Source: Oscillospiraceae bacterium | Lineage (GTDB): Bacteria; Bacillota; Clostridia; Oscillospirales; Oscillospiraceae | DNA length: 62,666 nucleotides | Reading direction: 5' to 3' | NCBI GenBank assembly: GCA_017435525.1 | Contig: JAFSEW010000061.1 | Span: 1 to 62,666 of the forward strand | Shown here: positions 50,450 to 60,408 of the stretch, piece after piece | How the letters are laid out: every line of letters begins with the position of its first letter | How positions within the stretch are numbered: the stretch's first letter is position 1 | The notes under the pieces: generated by a model | What the model was told of the DNA's origin: nothing | Database searches by the model: none | The model's input: the letters and a program-made list of their open reading frames with translations, nothing else | Translations under genes and position numbers: made by a program

Positions 50450-51658
50450 ATGTCAGCCAATCAGCTTCCCCCGCTGCATGGCATCCGGATACTGGATCTG
50501 ACCCATGTGGTATCCGGCCCTTACGCCAGCCGCTATCTGGCCTTGCTGGGTGCAGAGGTTATCAAAATCGAAAATCCCAAAACCGGCGGCGATATGACCC
50601 GGCTTACCGGCCCCTTTGCAGAAGATTGCAGCGTTCGGTTCTGCTCTTTGAATCACAACAAGCGCAGCGTCAGGCTGGATCTCTCCAAGCCGGAGGGGAA
50701 AGAAATTTTCCTGCAGCTTGTCCGGGTATCCGATGCCGTGATCGATAATTTCAAGCCCGGCACCACAAAAAAATTGGGGATCGATTTTGAAGCACTGAAG
50801 CAGGTCAATCCCAAAATCATATGCGGCAGTCTTTCCGGCTTCGGCGCTACCGGCCCGTACCGGAATTTCCCCGCCTACGATATTATCGCCCAGGCCATGA
50901 GCGGCATTCTGCTGCTCAACGGCACAGAGGATATGCCCCCCATCAAGATCGGAACATCCATGGCAGATATCATCGCAGGATTGAATCTGGTGATCGGTGT
51001 GCTGGCAGGCCTGCATAAGGCAAAGCAGACCGGCTGCGGCTGTCAGGTAGAAACCGATCTGGTGGACGGTCTTGTGAGCGCGCTGATGATGGAGTATGTG
51101 GGCTGCCTCTACACCGGCACCGCACCCACGCGTATCGGCAATGAATATCGGGAGTGGTGTCCCTCCGGCACATACAAAGCCCAGGATGGATATTATGTAC
51201 TGGCCGTAGGCCGGGATCAGGAGTTCTACCGCCTGGCAGCCCATGTGCTGGGTAACCCCGCCCTTGCGGCAGATCCCCGCTGCGCTACCCACAGCACCCG
51301 CGTTCAGAATCGGGCGCTGATAAACGACGCGCTGAATGCCTGGTCCCAGGATAAGCCTGTGGCAGAGGTTTGCAGGCTTCTGCAGCAGGCGCAGATTCCC
51401 TGCGCCCCTGTGCTGGATGTTCCTCAGGTTGTGCAAGACCCCCATATCCGGGATCACCGGGATATGTTCCCCAGCTATGAGCAGCCCAAAGCAGGCAAAG
51501 TAACCGTTACCAATATCCCGGTAAAGGTCGCCGATATGCAGTCCGTCCCCCTGTCACCCGCCCCTGAGATGGGACAGCACACCCGACAGGTGCTGCAAAA
51601 ACTGCTGCAGCTGGATGATCAGACGCTATCACGCCTGGAGAAGGCCGGTGTAATCTAA
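50450..51658 (+). CDS. Class III CoA-transferase (CaiB/BaiF family), second copy
   Basis: 402 residues with LHGIRILDLTHVVSGPYASR, IGTSMADIIAGLNLV (expected nucleophile Asp, ~173) and NPKIICGSLSGFGATGP. It is the same family as 47096-48292 but clearly diverged, so not a recent duplication. ATG 50450 is preferred because GAGAGG lies 9 bases upstream; ATG 50441 directly abuts that SD. Last gene of the acyl-CoA operon. Confidence 0.88.
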   Translation: MSANQLPPLHGIRILDLTHVVSGPYASRYLALLGAEVIKIENPKTGGDMTRLTGPFAEDCSVRFCSLNHNKRSVRLDLSKPEGKEIFLQLVRVSDAVIDNFKPGTTKKLGIDFEALKQVNPKIICGSLSGFGATGPYRNFPAYDIIAQAMSGILLLNGTEDMPPIKIGTSMADIIAGLNLVIGVLAGLHKAKQTGCGCQVETDLVDGLVSALMMEYVGCLYTGTAPTRIGNEYREWCPSGTYKAQDGYYVLAVGRDQEFYRLAAHVLGNPALAADPRCATHSTRVQNRALINDALNAWSQDKPVAEVCRLLQQAQIPCAPVLDVPQVVQDPHIRDHRDMFPSYEQPKAGKVTVTNIPVKVADMQSVPLSPAPEMGQHTRQVLQKLLQLDDQTLSRLEKAGVI

Positions 51659-51802
51659 GGATCGTTTGATCGGGCGTGAAAACGCAATGCCGGTAGAATC
51701 TATCCACCGGACAGTTTCATACAAATGGTTTCCCGGCTTGTCCTTACAAAGAGAAAAGAAAAAAGGCTCTATGTCAATCATTGGGGTAGAGGCGCATAAA
51801 GC

Positions 51803-51850
51803 AAACACCCTCTCATGCTGGGCGTAGCCCCGCATGAGAGGGTGTTTTTT
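51803..51850. terminator. Strong bidirectional terminator
   Basis: A perfect 16-bp stem (51803-51818 / 51832-51847), with an inner GGGC/GCCC extension, is followed by T-runs on both strands. It separates the acyl-CoA operon from the convergent surface-fibre locus. The rest of 51659-51871 shows nothing else. Confidence 0.9.
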
Positions 51851-51871
51851 CTGTTCAGGGGATAAAGCGTG

Positions 51872-52399
51872 TCAGGGCGCACTTGTGATCTGACCCGCGG
51901 TAATGGCAACACGCCAGCTGCCCGTAACGGCCTCTTCCGGCTTGCTCTGGATGGCATCGGCAAAGACTTCCACAACCTGCAGGCAGCCATCTTCTTCAAC
52001 CAGGGTTATGCTGCCGCTGAGAAGATTAGGCGTGGCTGCATCGGGAGCAATGGGTTTCGAATAATAGTAGGTGTTGTCAGAGCCCACAACCCAACCGGCA
52101 GCTACGGTCACCGCCGGCATTTGGGAGGGCTTTGAAACGATATTTCCATTGCCGTCTACCCAGTAGGATACCAGCCGCAGCCGCAGATAGGCATCGATAT
52201 TGCCGGTGTTTTTTACGGCTATTTTGGTTTTTGTCTGTTCGTTGAAGATTTCCTCAACGGTACATGCCACATAAGCCGCTTCCAGCTGGTTGTTCACAGA
52301 CTGGGTCTGGCGATACATCAGCGCGAATGTGGTGCCGCAGAGCAGAACCAGCACAATGGACAGAATGAAAATCGCTGTTTTCAGGATTTTTCTTTCCAT
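51872..52399 (-). CDS. Small membrane/secreted TasA-like protein
   Basis: 175 residues. A membrane or signal helix (~6-27) is followed by a beta-sandwich-like region with AVKNTGNIDAYLRLRLVSYW (~61-80) and GCLQVVEVFADAIQ. The phrase NTGNIDAYLRLR is typical of TasA/camelysin-like and related SipW-dependent proteins, although the cleavage-site region FALMYRQTQS is not canonical. It lies 3 bp after the giant adhesin gene and is last in the locus, so it may be a minor fibre or capping subunit. Confidence 0.6.
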   Translation of the reverse strand: MERKILKTAIFILSIVLVLLCGTTFALMYRQTQSVNNQLEAAYVACTVEEIFNEQTKTKIAVKNTGNIDAYLRLRLVSYWVDGNGNIVSKPSQMPAVTVAAGWVVGSDNTYYYSKPIAPDAATPNLLSGSITLVEEDGCLQVVEVFADAIQSKPEEAVTGSWRVAITAGQITSAP

Positions 52400-52402
52400 A
52401 GA

Positions 52403-55400
52403 TCAGGCTCCTTTCCGGTTCACTACCAGCTGACTGTTGCCGTCCAACCAATGGTCGTCCGACACTTTATCGCTGAAAATGACTTTCTCGCCTACTTCAT
52501 CGACCTCTACGGTTTTGCTCTCATCCTGTTCGTCATACCGCCAGGACCAGAGGTTCTTCTGGGTCACGGTGTAGTTTCCGGGCAGCAGATTATGGATTGT
52601 GGTGCTGCTGTTTCCCACAACCGTCACTGTGATGATCTTGCCTTCGGAATCCTTTACCTCGTAGACAAACACCTGGTCTTCTTCCGCGTTGGTCTTTTCG
52701 ATAGTCAGGTCAAAGAGCTTGTACTGATTCGTCATGGTAATGCCCGTGGTCTGGTCCGCCGCAATGGTAACTTTGCGGTTGTTCCCCACCGCGGTGTAGA
52801 TCGCCGGGATATCCACTTCCGTTACCGTACATTCGCCTGCAGGCAGATTCTCAATGAGGATACTTTCCCCGTCCTTGAGCCAGGCAGTCAGCTGCACCTT
52901 GCCGGAGGATGTCTCTGTAACTGCAAGTTCGACAGGCGTCTGCTCCCCATTCTTGTCGTAATGGGTAGCGGGGAAATCACGGCTGCTGCCCTTTGGCGTG
53001 AACGCAATCTGGAACTGGAAGGTATCCGCCGGATTCTTCTGGATTCCGCTTGCAGCCTGGACGGTTTTGGTGATTTTCAGCTTGCCCCTATGCACAGGGT
53101 AGGTATTGACACATTCCAGGCGGGGCTCCGCGTCGGTGGTGATCACCACTTCCGCGCTGACAGAGCCATCATCGGGGTTGGCAACGGGGAACGAACTGGC
53201 GTAGCCTTCGCTGAAGGATTCTGCCACCACATAGCTGCCCACAGGCAGATCTTCGACGATCACATGCTCGTTATGCTTCAGTTGGAAGGTAAACCGGCCA
53301 TTCTCGTCCACCGTCACGCTTGCAAGGGTCGCGTGTTCTTTGACCGCATAGGTTTTTCCTGCGAAGAAATTCTCCGGCTTATCGGTGGGCATCTGGACGG
53401 TGAAGGTAAACTCGGCAGCTTCATCAATCTCAGCGCCGCTGTCGGGCACGATTTGGATCATCTTGCTCACATACAGATTACCGGTGGTACGCTTGACGGT
53501 ATTGACAAAGGTTACCAATGCCGGGCCTTCCACAGGCGCCACAGTTACCGTTGCGCTGTAGCCTGTTTTGCCGTTTGCCGTAGTGGTGTAAGTGCCGCCC
53601 AGCGCACTGCCGTCGTTTTCCGTAACGGTGTAGCTGCCGGCGGGTACATTGGCGATTTCAATGGTCACCTCAGGGTTTGCACTGCTCACTTCCACATCCT
53701 TGATTACGATAGAATGATCGTTGGCCGGGTATGCAACTTCGTTTCCGCCGTTGATGCTGACCATATATTCCTTACCGTCGCGATTCAGAGCATCGCTGGT
53801 AATGGTGAAGCTGAAGCGGTCCCCGGTCCAGGTATCGCCGGAGAATTCTTTTTCCACCTTTTTGACGATCTTCAGATTACCCACAGGATACTGGTTGGTG
53901 CAGATAACCTCTGTGGTCTCACCCTGGGTAACCTCAACGGCACCGGACGGGGAGAAGCTGCTTTCAAAGCCGGGCACCGGGGTCTCTGTGACCGTATACT
54001 GGTATTTGTTGGTGGAAGGGCCCTGGGGCAGGCCCTCGATCAGGGCGCTCTCGCCGTCCTTGAGGTAGAATTTCAGCTTACCCTCAGTGGCCGGAATCAC
54101 CTGCTTATTTCCGCCGATGGTCACAGAATAGCTTTCGGCGATCCCATCAGGAAGATGGAGGGTAAATTCAAAGACCTGGTCGGAGGGAACCGGTGCATTG
54201 CTGTTAATGATCTCAATGTCCTTGGTCACCCGCAGATTGCCGGTCACCGGCACATAATAGACCGTGATGATGTTTTTGCTGATACGGTCCGGATTGTTTT
54301 CCACCGCAATGGTACAGCCAGTGGCAGCATGGTAGGCATAGCCGTCAATGGTTTTCCGATCTGCTTCCGACGCAGTGATAGCATTGCCGTAATAATCCAT
54401 ATAGTCCGGGCCGGAAACGGGGTCTGCCAGAACCTTATTGGTGCCCAGTTCCAGATAACGGATCTCATAGGGATACAGGTTGCGCCGGTAGTAGAGTTTC
54501 AGCTCCAGTTCCTGACCCACAGAAGACAGGGTGCCTTCCAATTTTGTGCCGGGTACTGTGGCATCGTAGGTAAAGCCCTCGATAGTCACCGGGGATTCCG
54601 AATAAGACAGGACTTTGTTACCCTCAATCAGCACTTCGTTGGCATAGCTGTAGTCCCGGCTGGGTGTCCAGGTGGGCGCCGCACCTTCCGATGCGGGGAT
54701 ATCTTCCAGGTAGTGGTTGACCCGGAGGAACGCATGGGTGGTATTGGGCCGGTACCAGAAGATGATGGTGTTATCCGCGCCGGTTTCAACGCTTATGATC
54801 AGAGCCTTCTGGAAATCGTCAGGCCGGTATCCGGGTACCATCACATAGTTTTCCACCACTTCCGATTGCTTGGTGGATACGGTTTTGCTGGGACGGACGG
54901 ATACATTCACCTGGTTGCCGTTTCCATCCGTTTTATACACAGGATTTCCGTCGAGATCCAGCTGATAGTAATGTACCGTGTAGGGCACAGCCTCTTTCTG
55001 GACATATTCGAAGGTATAGACAGCTGCTCCGTCCTGTTCGATGTTCAGGGTGATACTGTGGCTCTTGGTCAGGGGGAAGTAGCCCTCGCGGTAGCCGAGA
55101 TAGAGTTCGCTGCCACCTTTGGCGTTAAAGGTCTTGGTGCTGCCTGCCAGGGCGCTGCCCACAGTGGGGCTGGCGATCTCGATTTCGTTTCCTTCTGCAT
55201 CCTTGGTCACATAGCGGATGGTGTAGTTCTTCAGAACATTGGAGCTCCACTTTGCGTAGAGATGCATGCCGTCCTTAACGGGCATATTGGCAAAGTCGAA
55301 AGCCTGTTCTTTGCCTTCACTGTCCCGGTAGAACCAGCCGATAAACTGATAGTCGCCGTTGGTGGGGTCCGCAGGCCGCTGGGCTTCCGGCACCAGCTCA

Positions 55401-58400
55401 CCATGAGGAATCCAGAATTCCACTTCGTACTCGCTGCCTTCATCGGCACGGTCTTCCGTCAGGAAAACGCGGACATGGTGAACCACAGGAGTCCAGTTTG
55501 CGTAAACCGTCAGGGCTTCACCCGGCATTGTGATGTTGTCCTGGTCCACTCTGGTTTCAGGCTCGAACTGGGCGGAAGTATACCAGCCTTCAAATTCGTA
55601 AGCACCGGGTTCCAGGGTATCGGGATAGTATTCCGGTTTGGCGATCAGGTCATTGGCACCCTCATAGGTGGTGCCGTTGACGGTAGTGCCTTCAAAATAC
55701 TTCTTCAGGGGCTCATTGTACGCAACCATGGAACCGGTTCCGTCGGTTAGATGGTCATTCCAGTTCCAGAAACTGAGGCGGTACTTCTTTGCATTGTAAA
55801 AGAAGTTTATCTCATAGGCTTCCTTATACAATGTCTCATCAAAATCAGTTAATTCTTCATAAGTATAGCCCGCCTTCTCATAACCCACCAGGGAAACCTG
55901 CGTCTGTTCCGCAACAGTAGAGTTGTCACAGGTATCGTAGCTGTCAGACAGATAATAGGTTTTTCCATTTCTGCTGATGGTGGTTTTTCCGGTCAGATCC
56001 TGACCGCCATAAGCTTCCAGGTAGATGTTGTACCGGTAAAGCTCCGGCACGCTCCAGCCGATGTTTGCACCGTTTTCCCAGAAGCAGAGGTAAGAAACAG
56101 TATCCTCATCGGTATATTTGGAGTGGAACAACAGATTCTCGTCAAGTCTTTCGTATATACCCTTAATCGTTTCATTACTATTGTCCTGGGAATACTTTAC
56201 ATGATGCTCACCGTTCCAGGCGCTCACGAAGGCTTCCGTTCCGCTCCAGCCATTGGCGTTATTCTTGTCTGTTCTGGTAGCAGAGTTGAATACCGCGCAG
56301 GGCCACATACCTGAAATATCATCACCATATCTTGCATTGAAGGAAATATAGTGATAGGTCACCGCTGTTCCATTGTGGGTGAACACTTCGGTTCCATGGG
56401 TGTAATTCTTTTTCTGGCCATTTTCATTCAGGGTAGGCAGCGAAGAAATCTGTCCCCATTGGTTGGCATAGTTCCAATACTCATTCTCCAGCAGGGTTTC
56501 ATCATCAGATGTATCGGGACCCCAGGAGCCAAAGTAATAGCTAGTACCGCCGACAATTTTAATGGTATCGTAGGTATCCGGATTCTTGTCCGCATCGTTT
56601 TCCGTGCCGCCGGTAGTGGCTGCGTAATAAAACCGCAAGGTATATTCCTTATAGCGGTAATACACATTGACGACCGAAGTGCCGTTACCGGCAATAACAA
56701 CATTTTGATCTGTTGTATAGCTTGCATCGTCTGTGGGGCCTATGTACTCCAGATAGGTCGTATCCTCATAACAGGTATCATCATGGGTATGTTCCCGGCA
56801 GGTTCTGTTGACATCCTTATGGGTCTTGCCAATGTTCAGCTTGTATTTTTCCACAGTCAGGTCGCCTGCTGCGCCGGTACCCAGCACATCACCTTCGATA
56901 ATCTGGTCAATCTCGGCCTCGGTTGCCGGAGTATTTCCGGCACCTATACCGTTTATGGTATAGTAGTTGCCGTTCAGATAAATCTTCGGCCACAGGGTTC
57001 CGTTACTTGCCCGGATGACATAAACATAACCAGCCTCAGGGTCATTACTGCCCTCAATCGCTTCAATGACTGCTCTGCCATCATCCTGCGGGTCGTTGTC
57101 GTCCACATCGAAGCAGGCTGTCGTATGGGCGTTACCACAGCTGTAGCACTCGTCCGTATGCCGGTGATCGGCTTCGTTGCCGCAGATGACGCTGCCCTTC
57201 AGATCATCTTTGCCGCTCACCGTGTCACCGGAAGTGCCCAGCTCAACACGGGAGCCAATCAGAGATCTGGTGCCGTCGTCATTGATGTACCAATAGGACA
57301 CCTTATAGGTGGTATTCACTGCTTTCCAAGTAGCGCGGAATGTGCCGCCGTTGACGGGCATAGTTTCGGGGATAGAAATAATATTACCGTTCGTGTCTGT
57401 CCATCCGGCAAATGCATAGCCGGCACGAATAGGCGTTGCTACCTCAATGGGCATGCCGTAGCGGGCGTAGATGGGTTCTACGCCGTAGCCGCCGTCCAGG
57501 TCAAAGGTCATCAGGTAGTAGTACCGGTCGAAGTACATTTCCACTTCGGTACTGCCGTCCGCAGCCACTTCGGGCATTTCGTGCAGCAGCGGATAGAAGC
57601 CTTCGTATTCCAGCTTCACGCCGTCAGGCTGCTCCTGCGTAAAGTCCGGCACCAGAGAGCCGGTCAACGCGTAGCGGGTAATGGTATCGGGCAGACGGGT
57701 GTAGCCGTCGTTTTCCACATTCTGCAGGTACACCACGATCTCGTAGGGCACCTCAGCAGGCAGATAGTACACCGTCAGTTCCACGTCCTCAGTCAGGGTT
57801 CTGGCAGCGAATTCATCCTGGCGCTCCGGTTCGCCCTCGGCATTGATGATATAGGGCAGATAACCCTCCACAGCAGGATACCGGATGGGATTCTGCACCA
57901 CGCCGGTAGCGCCGACAGTAATGGAGTCGGTACTGGCAGCAGTTTCGCCATTGCGGAACAGATAGTGAATGGTTACAAGGTAAGTCCTGGTGTCGCCCTC
58001 GCCGGGTTCGCCGTCTGCCAGGGTTGTGGCAGCGGTATAGGTAACCTGCACTTCAGGCAGCTGCTCAACTTCATTGGAAAGCTCTGCAACACCCTCAGTA
58101 GGCTCTGTGGTCTCCTCAGTAGGCTCCGTGGTTTCCTCGGTGGGCTCCGTAGTTACCTCGGTGGGCTCTGTGGGCTCCGTGGTTTCTTCGGTGGGCTCCG
58201 TGGTTTCCTCAGTGGGCTCCGTAGTTTCCTCGGTGGGCTCCGTGGTTTCCTCGGTGGGCTCCGTAGTTTCCTCGGTGGGCTCCGTAGTTACCTCGGTGGG
58301 CTCCGTAGTTACCTCGGTGGGCTCTGTGGGCTCCTCGGTGGGCTCCGCGGTTTCCTCGGTGGGCTCCGCGGGTTCCTCGGTGGGCTCGGTGGGGTCTTCC

Positions 58401-59176
58401 GCGTCAGGGGCGACGGGGATCACACGGGGCTCCAGGGTAATGGTCAGAGCCTCGCTGACAGATTTTGTATCCCCCGCGGTGGTAACGCAGCGCACCTGAG
58501 CCTGATAATTGCTATCCAGCAAAGATGCCACCATACCATAGGTCAGGGTCAGGTCCGGCTGGTCTTCGCCGTAGATATTGACCCACAGTTCTGTTTCCCG
58601 GTCAGCCAGAATCTGCCACTGATACGCCACTGCACCGGTCAAAGTCGTGGCAGCGGACAAGGTGGGCTTGTCAAACTGAGGCATGGTCAGCTGCTGGGCT
58701 TCCACACCGTCAACAAACACCTTGGTGGTATCCCCGACGCTTTCGTGGCCGCCGCAGTCAGGCTTGCCGCAAATATCGCAGCCATCCAGGAACGCCAGGG
58801 AATCGCCCATAGCTTCTTCGCCCACATAGTCCTGCAGAACCCAGGGCATTGCGGGCCAGTCTTCCTGAGCTTCCGGAATCACACCGCCGGCATAGAACTC
58901 AACCGCATACCACAGGCTCTGGGTTTCGGAATCCAGATACCAGTCAGTAATTTTGAAGATCGTTCCGGGCTCGAATTCTTCGTAGGCAAAGTACATGTCG
59001 TTACCTGTGGAGATATCTGTAAAGTTACCAACCTGCAGGCCATAGCCGTCCTCGGCAATCACCGCATATCTGCCCACATTGGCACCGTAGCTTCCGTCTT
59101 CTGCAGCTACTGCGCCGACGAACATCGTCATCAGCATACTAAGGCACAAGAACAGTGCCACGATTCTCTTTTTCAT
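52403..59176 (-). CDS. Giant secreted adhesin (2257 aa) with Thr/Glu/Pro stalk, InlB-type repeats and pilin isopeptide domains
   Basis: Signal peptide (~1-25, GAVAAE); N-terminal beta domain; Ig-like region (~150-250); PTE repeat stalk (~260-360); MucBP-like and InlB/Flg_new-type repeats (FDLDGGYG ~555; later FEGWYTS and FIGWFYRD); a histidine/cysteine-rich CYSCGNAHTTACF segment; a long unassigned middle; then five C-terminal beta-sandwich repeats starting near residues 1642, 1765, 1895, 2030 and 2158. Four start GNLRVTK or GKLKITK-like and the last FDLTIEK; most end in TNQY-like motifs, as in pilin isopeptide-linkage domains with Lys, Glu and Asn. No sorting signal or membrane anchor ends the protein (QLVVNRKGA). 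It is probably a host- or mucus-binding fibre tip held by the TasA-like proteins around it. Confidence 0.85.
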   Translation of the reverse strand: MKKRIVALFLCLSMLMTMFVGAVAAEDGSYGANVGRYAVIAEDGYGLQVGNFTDISTGNDMYFAYEEFEPGTIFKITDWYLDSETQSLWYAVEFYAGGVIPEAQEDWPAMPWVLQDYVGEEAMGDSLAFLDGCDICGKPDCGGHESVGDTTKVFVDGVEAQQLTMPQFDKPTLSAATTLTGAVAYQWQILADRETELWVNIYGEDQPDLTLTYGMVASLLDSNYQAQVRCVTTAGDTKSVSEALTITLEPRVIPVAPDAEDPTEPTEEPAEPTEETAEPTEEPTEPTEVTTEPTEVTTEPTEETTEPTEETTEPTEETTEPTEETTEPTEETTEPTEPTEVTTEPTEETTEPTEETTEPTEGVAELSNEVEQLPEVQVTYTAATTLADGEPGEGDTRTYLVTIHYLFRNGETAASTDSITVGATGVVQNPIRYPAVEGYLPYIINAEGEPERQDEFAARTLTEDVELTVYYLPAEVPYEIVVYLQNVENDGYTRLPDTITRYALTGSLVPDFTQEQPDGVKLEYEGFYPLLHEMPEVAADGSTEVEMYFDRYYYLMTFDLDGGYGVEPIYARYGMPIEVATPIRAGYAFAGWTDTNGNIISIPETMPVNGGTFRATWKAVNTTYKVSYWYINDDGTRSLIGSRVELGTSGDTVSGKDDLKGSVICGNEADHRHTDECYSCGNAHTTACFDVDDNDPQDDGRAVIEAIEGSNDPEAGYVYVIRASNGTLWPKIYLNGNYYTINGIGAGNTPATEAEIDQIIEGDVLGTGAAGDLTVEKYKLNIGKTHKDVNRTCREHTHDDTCYEDTTYLEYIGPTDDASYTTDQNVVIAGNGTSVVNVYYRYKEYTLRFYYAATTGGTENDADKNPDTYDTIKIVGGTSYYFGSWGPDTSDDETLLENEYWNYANQWGQISSLPTLNENGQKKNYTHGTEVFTHNGTAVTYHYISFNARYGDDISGMWPCAVFNSATRTDKNNANGWSGTEAFVSAWNGEHHVKYSQDNSNETIKGIYERLDENLLFHSKYTDEDTVSYLCFWENGANIGWSVPELYRYNIYLEAYGGQDLTGKTTISRNGKTYYLSDSYDTCDNSTVAEQTQVSLVGYEKAGYTYEELTDFDETLYKEAYEINFFYNAKKYRLSFWNWNDHLTDGTGSMVAYNEPLKKYFEGTTVNGTTYEGANDLIAKPEYYPDTLEPGAYEFEGWYTSAQFEPETRVDQDNITMPGEALTVYANWTPVVHHVRVFLTEDRADEGSEYEVEFWIPHGELVPEAQRPADPTNGDYQFIGWFYRDSEGKEQAFDFANMPVKDGMHLYAKWSSNVLKNYTIRYVTKDAEGNEIEIASPTVGSALAGSTKTFNAKGGSELYLGYREGYFPLTKSHSITLNIEQDGAAVYTFEYVQKEAVPYTVHYYQLDLDGNPVYKTDGNGNQVNVSVRPSKTVSTKQSEVVENYVMVPGYRPDDFQKALIISVETGADNTIIFWYRPNTTHAFLRVNHYLEDIPASEGAAPTWTPSRDYSYANEVLIEGNKVLSYSESPVTIEGFTYDATVPGTKLEGTLSSVGQELELKLYYRRNLYPYEIRYLELGTNKVLADPVSGPDYMDYYGNAITASEADRKTIDGYAYHAATGCTIAVENNPDRISKNIITVYYVPVTGNLRVTKDIEIINSNAPVPSDQVFEFTLHLPDGIAESYSVTIGGNKQVIPATEGKLKFYLKDGESALIEGLPQGPSTNKYQYTVTETPVPGFESSFSPSGAVEVTQGETTEVICTNQYPVGNLKIVKKVEKEFSGDTWTGDRFSFTITSDALNRDGKEYMVSINGGNEVAYPANDHSIVIKDVEVSSANPEVTIEIANVPAGSYTVTENDGSALGGTYTTTANGKTGYSATVTVAPVEGPALVTFVNTVKRTTGNLYVSKMIQIVPDSGAEIDEAAEFTFTVQMPTDKPENFFAGKTYAVKEHATLASVTVDENGRFTFQLKHNEHVIVEDLPVGSYVVAESFSEGYASSFPVANPDDGSVSAEVVITTDAEPRLECVNTYPVHRGKLKITKTVQAASGIQKNPADTFQFQIAFTPKGSSRDFPATHYDKNGEQTPVELAVTETSSGKVQLTAWLKDGESILIENLPAGECTVTEVDIPAIYTAVGNNRKVTIAADQTTGITMTNQYKLFDLTIEKTNAEEDQVFVYEVKDSEGKIITVTVVGNSSTTIHNLLPGNYTVTQKNLWSWRYDEQDESKTVEVDEVGEKVIFSDKVSDDHWLDGNSQLVVNRKGA
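58095..58396 (-). repeat. PTE tandem repeat in the adhesin stalk
   Basis: About 17 Pro-Thr-Glu units, mainly a 7-residue (21-bp) unit TTEPTEE/V with a few shorter steps. The DNA is nearly identical between units, so copy number could change by slippage or recombination. Confidence 0.9.
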
Positions 59177-59210
59177 ATTCCTGTGCCTCCTTTTCTTTCA
59201 TATTTTTTCC

Positions 59211-59834
59211 TTATTTCAGCTTATCCCAGGCCGTTTCCGGGGTCAGGGAGCCGTCGTTCTGGATCACACTGGCCTGGAAGGAAATATTCAGCTTATCCAG
59301 GCTCTGGATATTACTTTCCTTAATATCCTTGCTCACATGAATCACGCCGTCCCGGATAATATCCACATCCGTAAGGGCTGTATTGGTATCCAGCACTCTG
59401 TAATATACATACTGCGTTCCCGGCAGGTAGTTCCAGCCATCCGCCATGCTCCAGTTCAGCTGGGTATCTTTCATAAAGTTTTGATTATCCGGTGTATCCC
59501 AGCCGGGGGCGGATACCTCCACAAACACGATGGTGTCCACCTCACTGGCCTCGAAGCTGAGGGTCACTTTCTTGCTCAGATCCACACCGGGGATGATTTT
59601 GGCAGTTTTCGTGCCGTCGGATTCCACGAAGTCACCGGTTTCCGTCAGGGTCAGATCCCCGAAGGTGGCCACTCTGGCGCTGTCGCTGCCGGTTGCGGAT
59701 GTGATATACCGGGCGAAGAGGCCGCCCATCATGGAAGTGGTGATCAGCACCAGGCAGAACAGCACACCGGCCAGCCACATCATGCCTTCGCCAAATCCCA
59801 TGGAGGATTTTCTTTTACGCGATTCTTTTGACAC
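59211..59834 (-). CDS. SipW-dependent TasA-like surface protein
   Basis: 207 residues. The N-terminal helix ends GGLFARYITSATGSDSARVA, the SipW-type cleavage region found in TasA/camelysin relatives. It is followed by a TasA-like beta-sandwich (FGDLTLTETGDF, VTLSFEASEVDTIVFVEVSA, WNYLPGTQYVYYRVL, LDKLNISFQASVIQ). It lies 22 bp after the SipW gene and 34 bp before the adhesin gene. Probable fibre subunit or adapter that carries the adhesin. Confidence 0.75.
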   Translation of the reverse strand: MSKESRKRKSSMGFGEGMMWLAGVLFCLVLITTSMMGGLFARYITSATGSDSARVATFGDLTLTETGDFVESDGTKTAKIIPGVDLSKKVTLSFEASEVDTIVFVEVSAPGWDTPDNQNFMKDTQLNWSMADGWNYLPGTQYVYYRVLDTNTALTDVDIIRDGVIHVSKDIKESNIQSLDKLNISFQASVIQNDGSLTPETAWDKLK

Positions 59835-59856
59835 TGAAAATCCTCCTTCCTGTCAT

Positions 59857-60408
59857 TTACTCCTGCTCAGCTTTCAGCCGACGGATCTCGGCTTTGATTT
59901 GCTCCAGCTCGTCCTCGTCTTTTTTCTTTTCCTTGCGCAGCGTCAGCTCTGACAGCAGCAGCGCGCCGCCCACCAGAATCACCGTGGCCACGGGGCTTTT
60001 CAGCAGCCGGGCAATACGGCCTGCGCCGGGAATCCAATGCACCACCTTGCCCTTGATCATTTCCTTGCGGATGGGGGCATCGGGGGCATTGTTGGCATCC
60101 CCCTGGGTAATGACGGTATCCGGCTCCACCGCGATGATGCGATGCACCACCACCATGCTGCCGCTCTGATAGGCCACAATATCATTTTCCTTATAGTCTT
60201 CCTGCTCCGTTACGATGATCAGATCATCGATATGGATGGTAGGCTCCATGCTGCCGCTGAGCACCACAGCCACACCGCAGCCGAAGGGCATGGGCAGGGA
60301 ATTTCCCATGAGGCTTTTGGCATTCCAGCTATAGAGGTTCACGCCCACCACAGCGCCGGCAATCACCAGCAGCACAATGCGCATAACGGCTTTCCATTTT
60401 TTAAGCAT
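59857..60408 (-). CDS. sipW: SipW-type (ER-type) signal peptidase I
   Basis: 183 residues. A membrane helix (~8-25), catalytic S53 in VVLSGSMEPTIHI and H89 in SMVVVHRI replace the Ser-Lys dyad of ordinary signal peptidases, so this is the SipW/ER type. A second helix (~138-152) and a charged coiled tail (LRKEKKKDEDELEQIKAEIR) follow. It should process the TasA-like proteins encoded on both sides. It overlaps the anchored-subunit gene by 8 bp. Confidence 0.9.
   Translation of the reverse strand: MLKKWKAVMRIVLLVIAGAVVGVNLYSWNAKSLMGNSLPMPFGCGVAVVLSGSMEPTIHIDDLIIVTEQEDYKENDIVAYQSGSMVVVHRIIAVEPDTVITQGDANNAPDAPIRKEMIKGKVVHWIPGAGRIARLLKSPVATVILVGGALLLSELTLRKEKKKDEDELEQIKAEIRRLKAEQE

Noticed and set aside
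58074-58499. Plus-strand SVGSVVSS-repeat ORF
   Set aside because: Complement of the adhesin PTE repeat, not an independent gene.
56351-59323. 990-codon plus-strand open frame opposite the adhesin
   Set aside because: Antisense shadow of the adhesin. Its apparent glycine/leucine repeat is only the complement of the PTE repeat.
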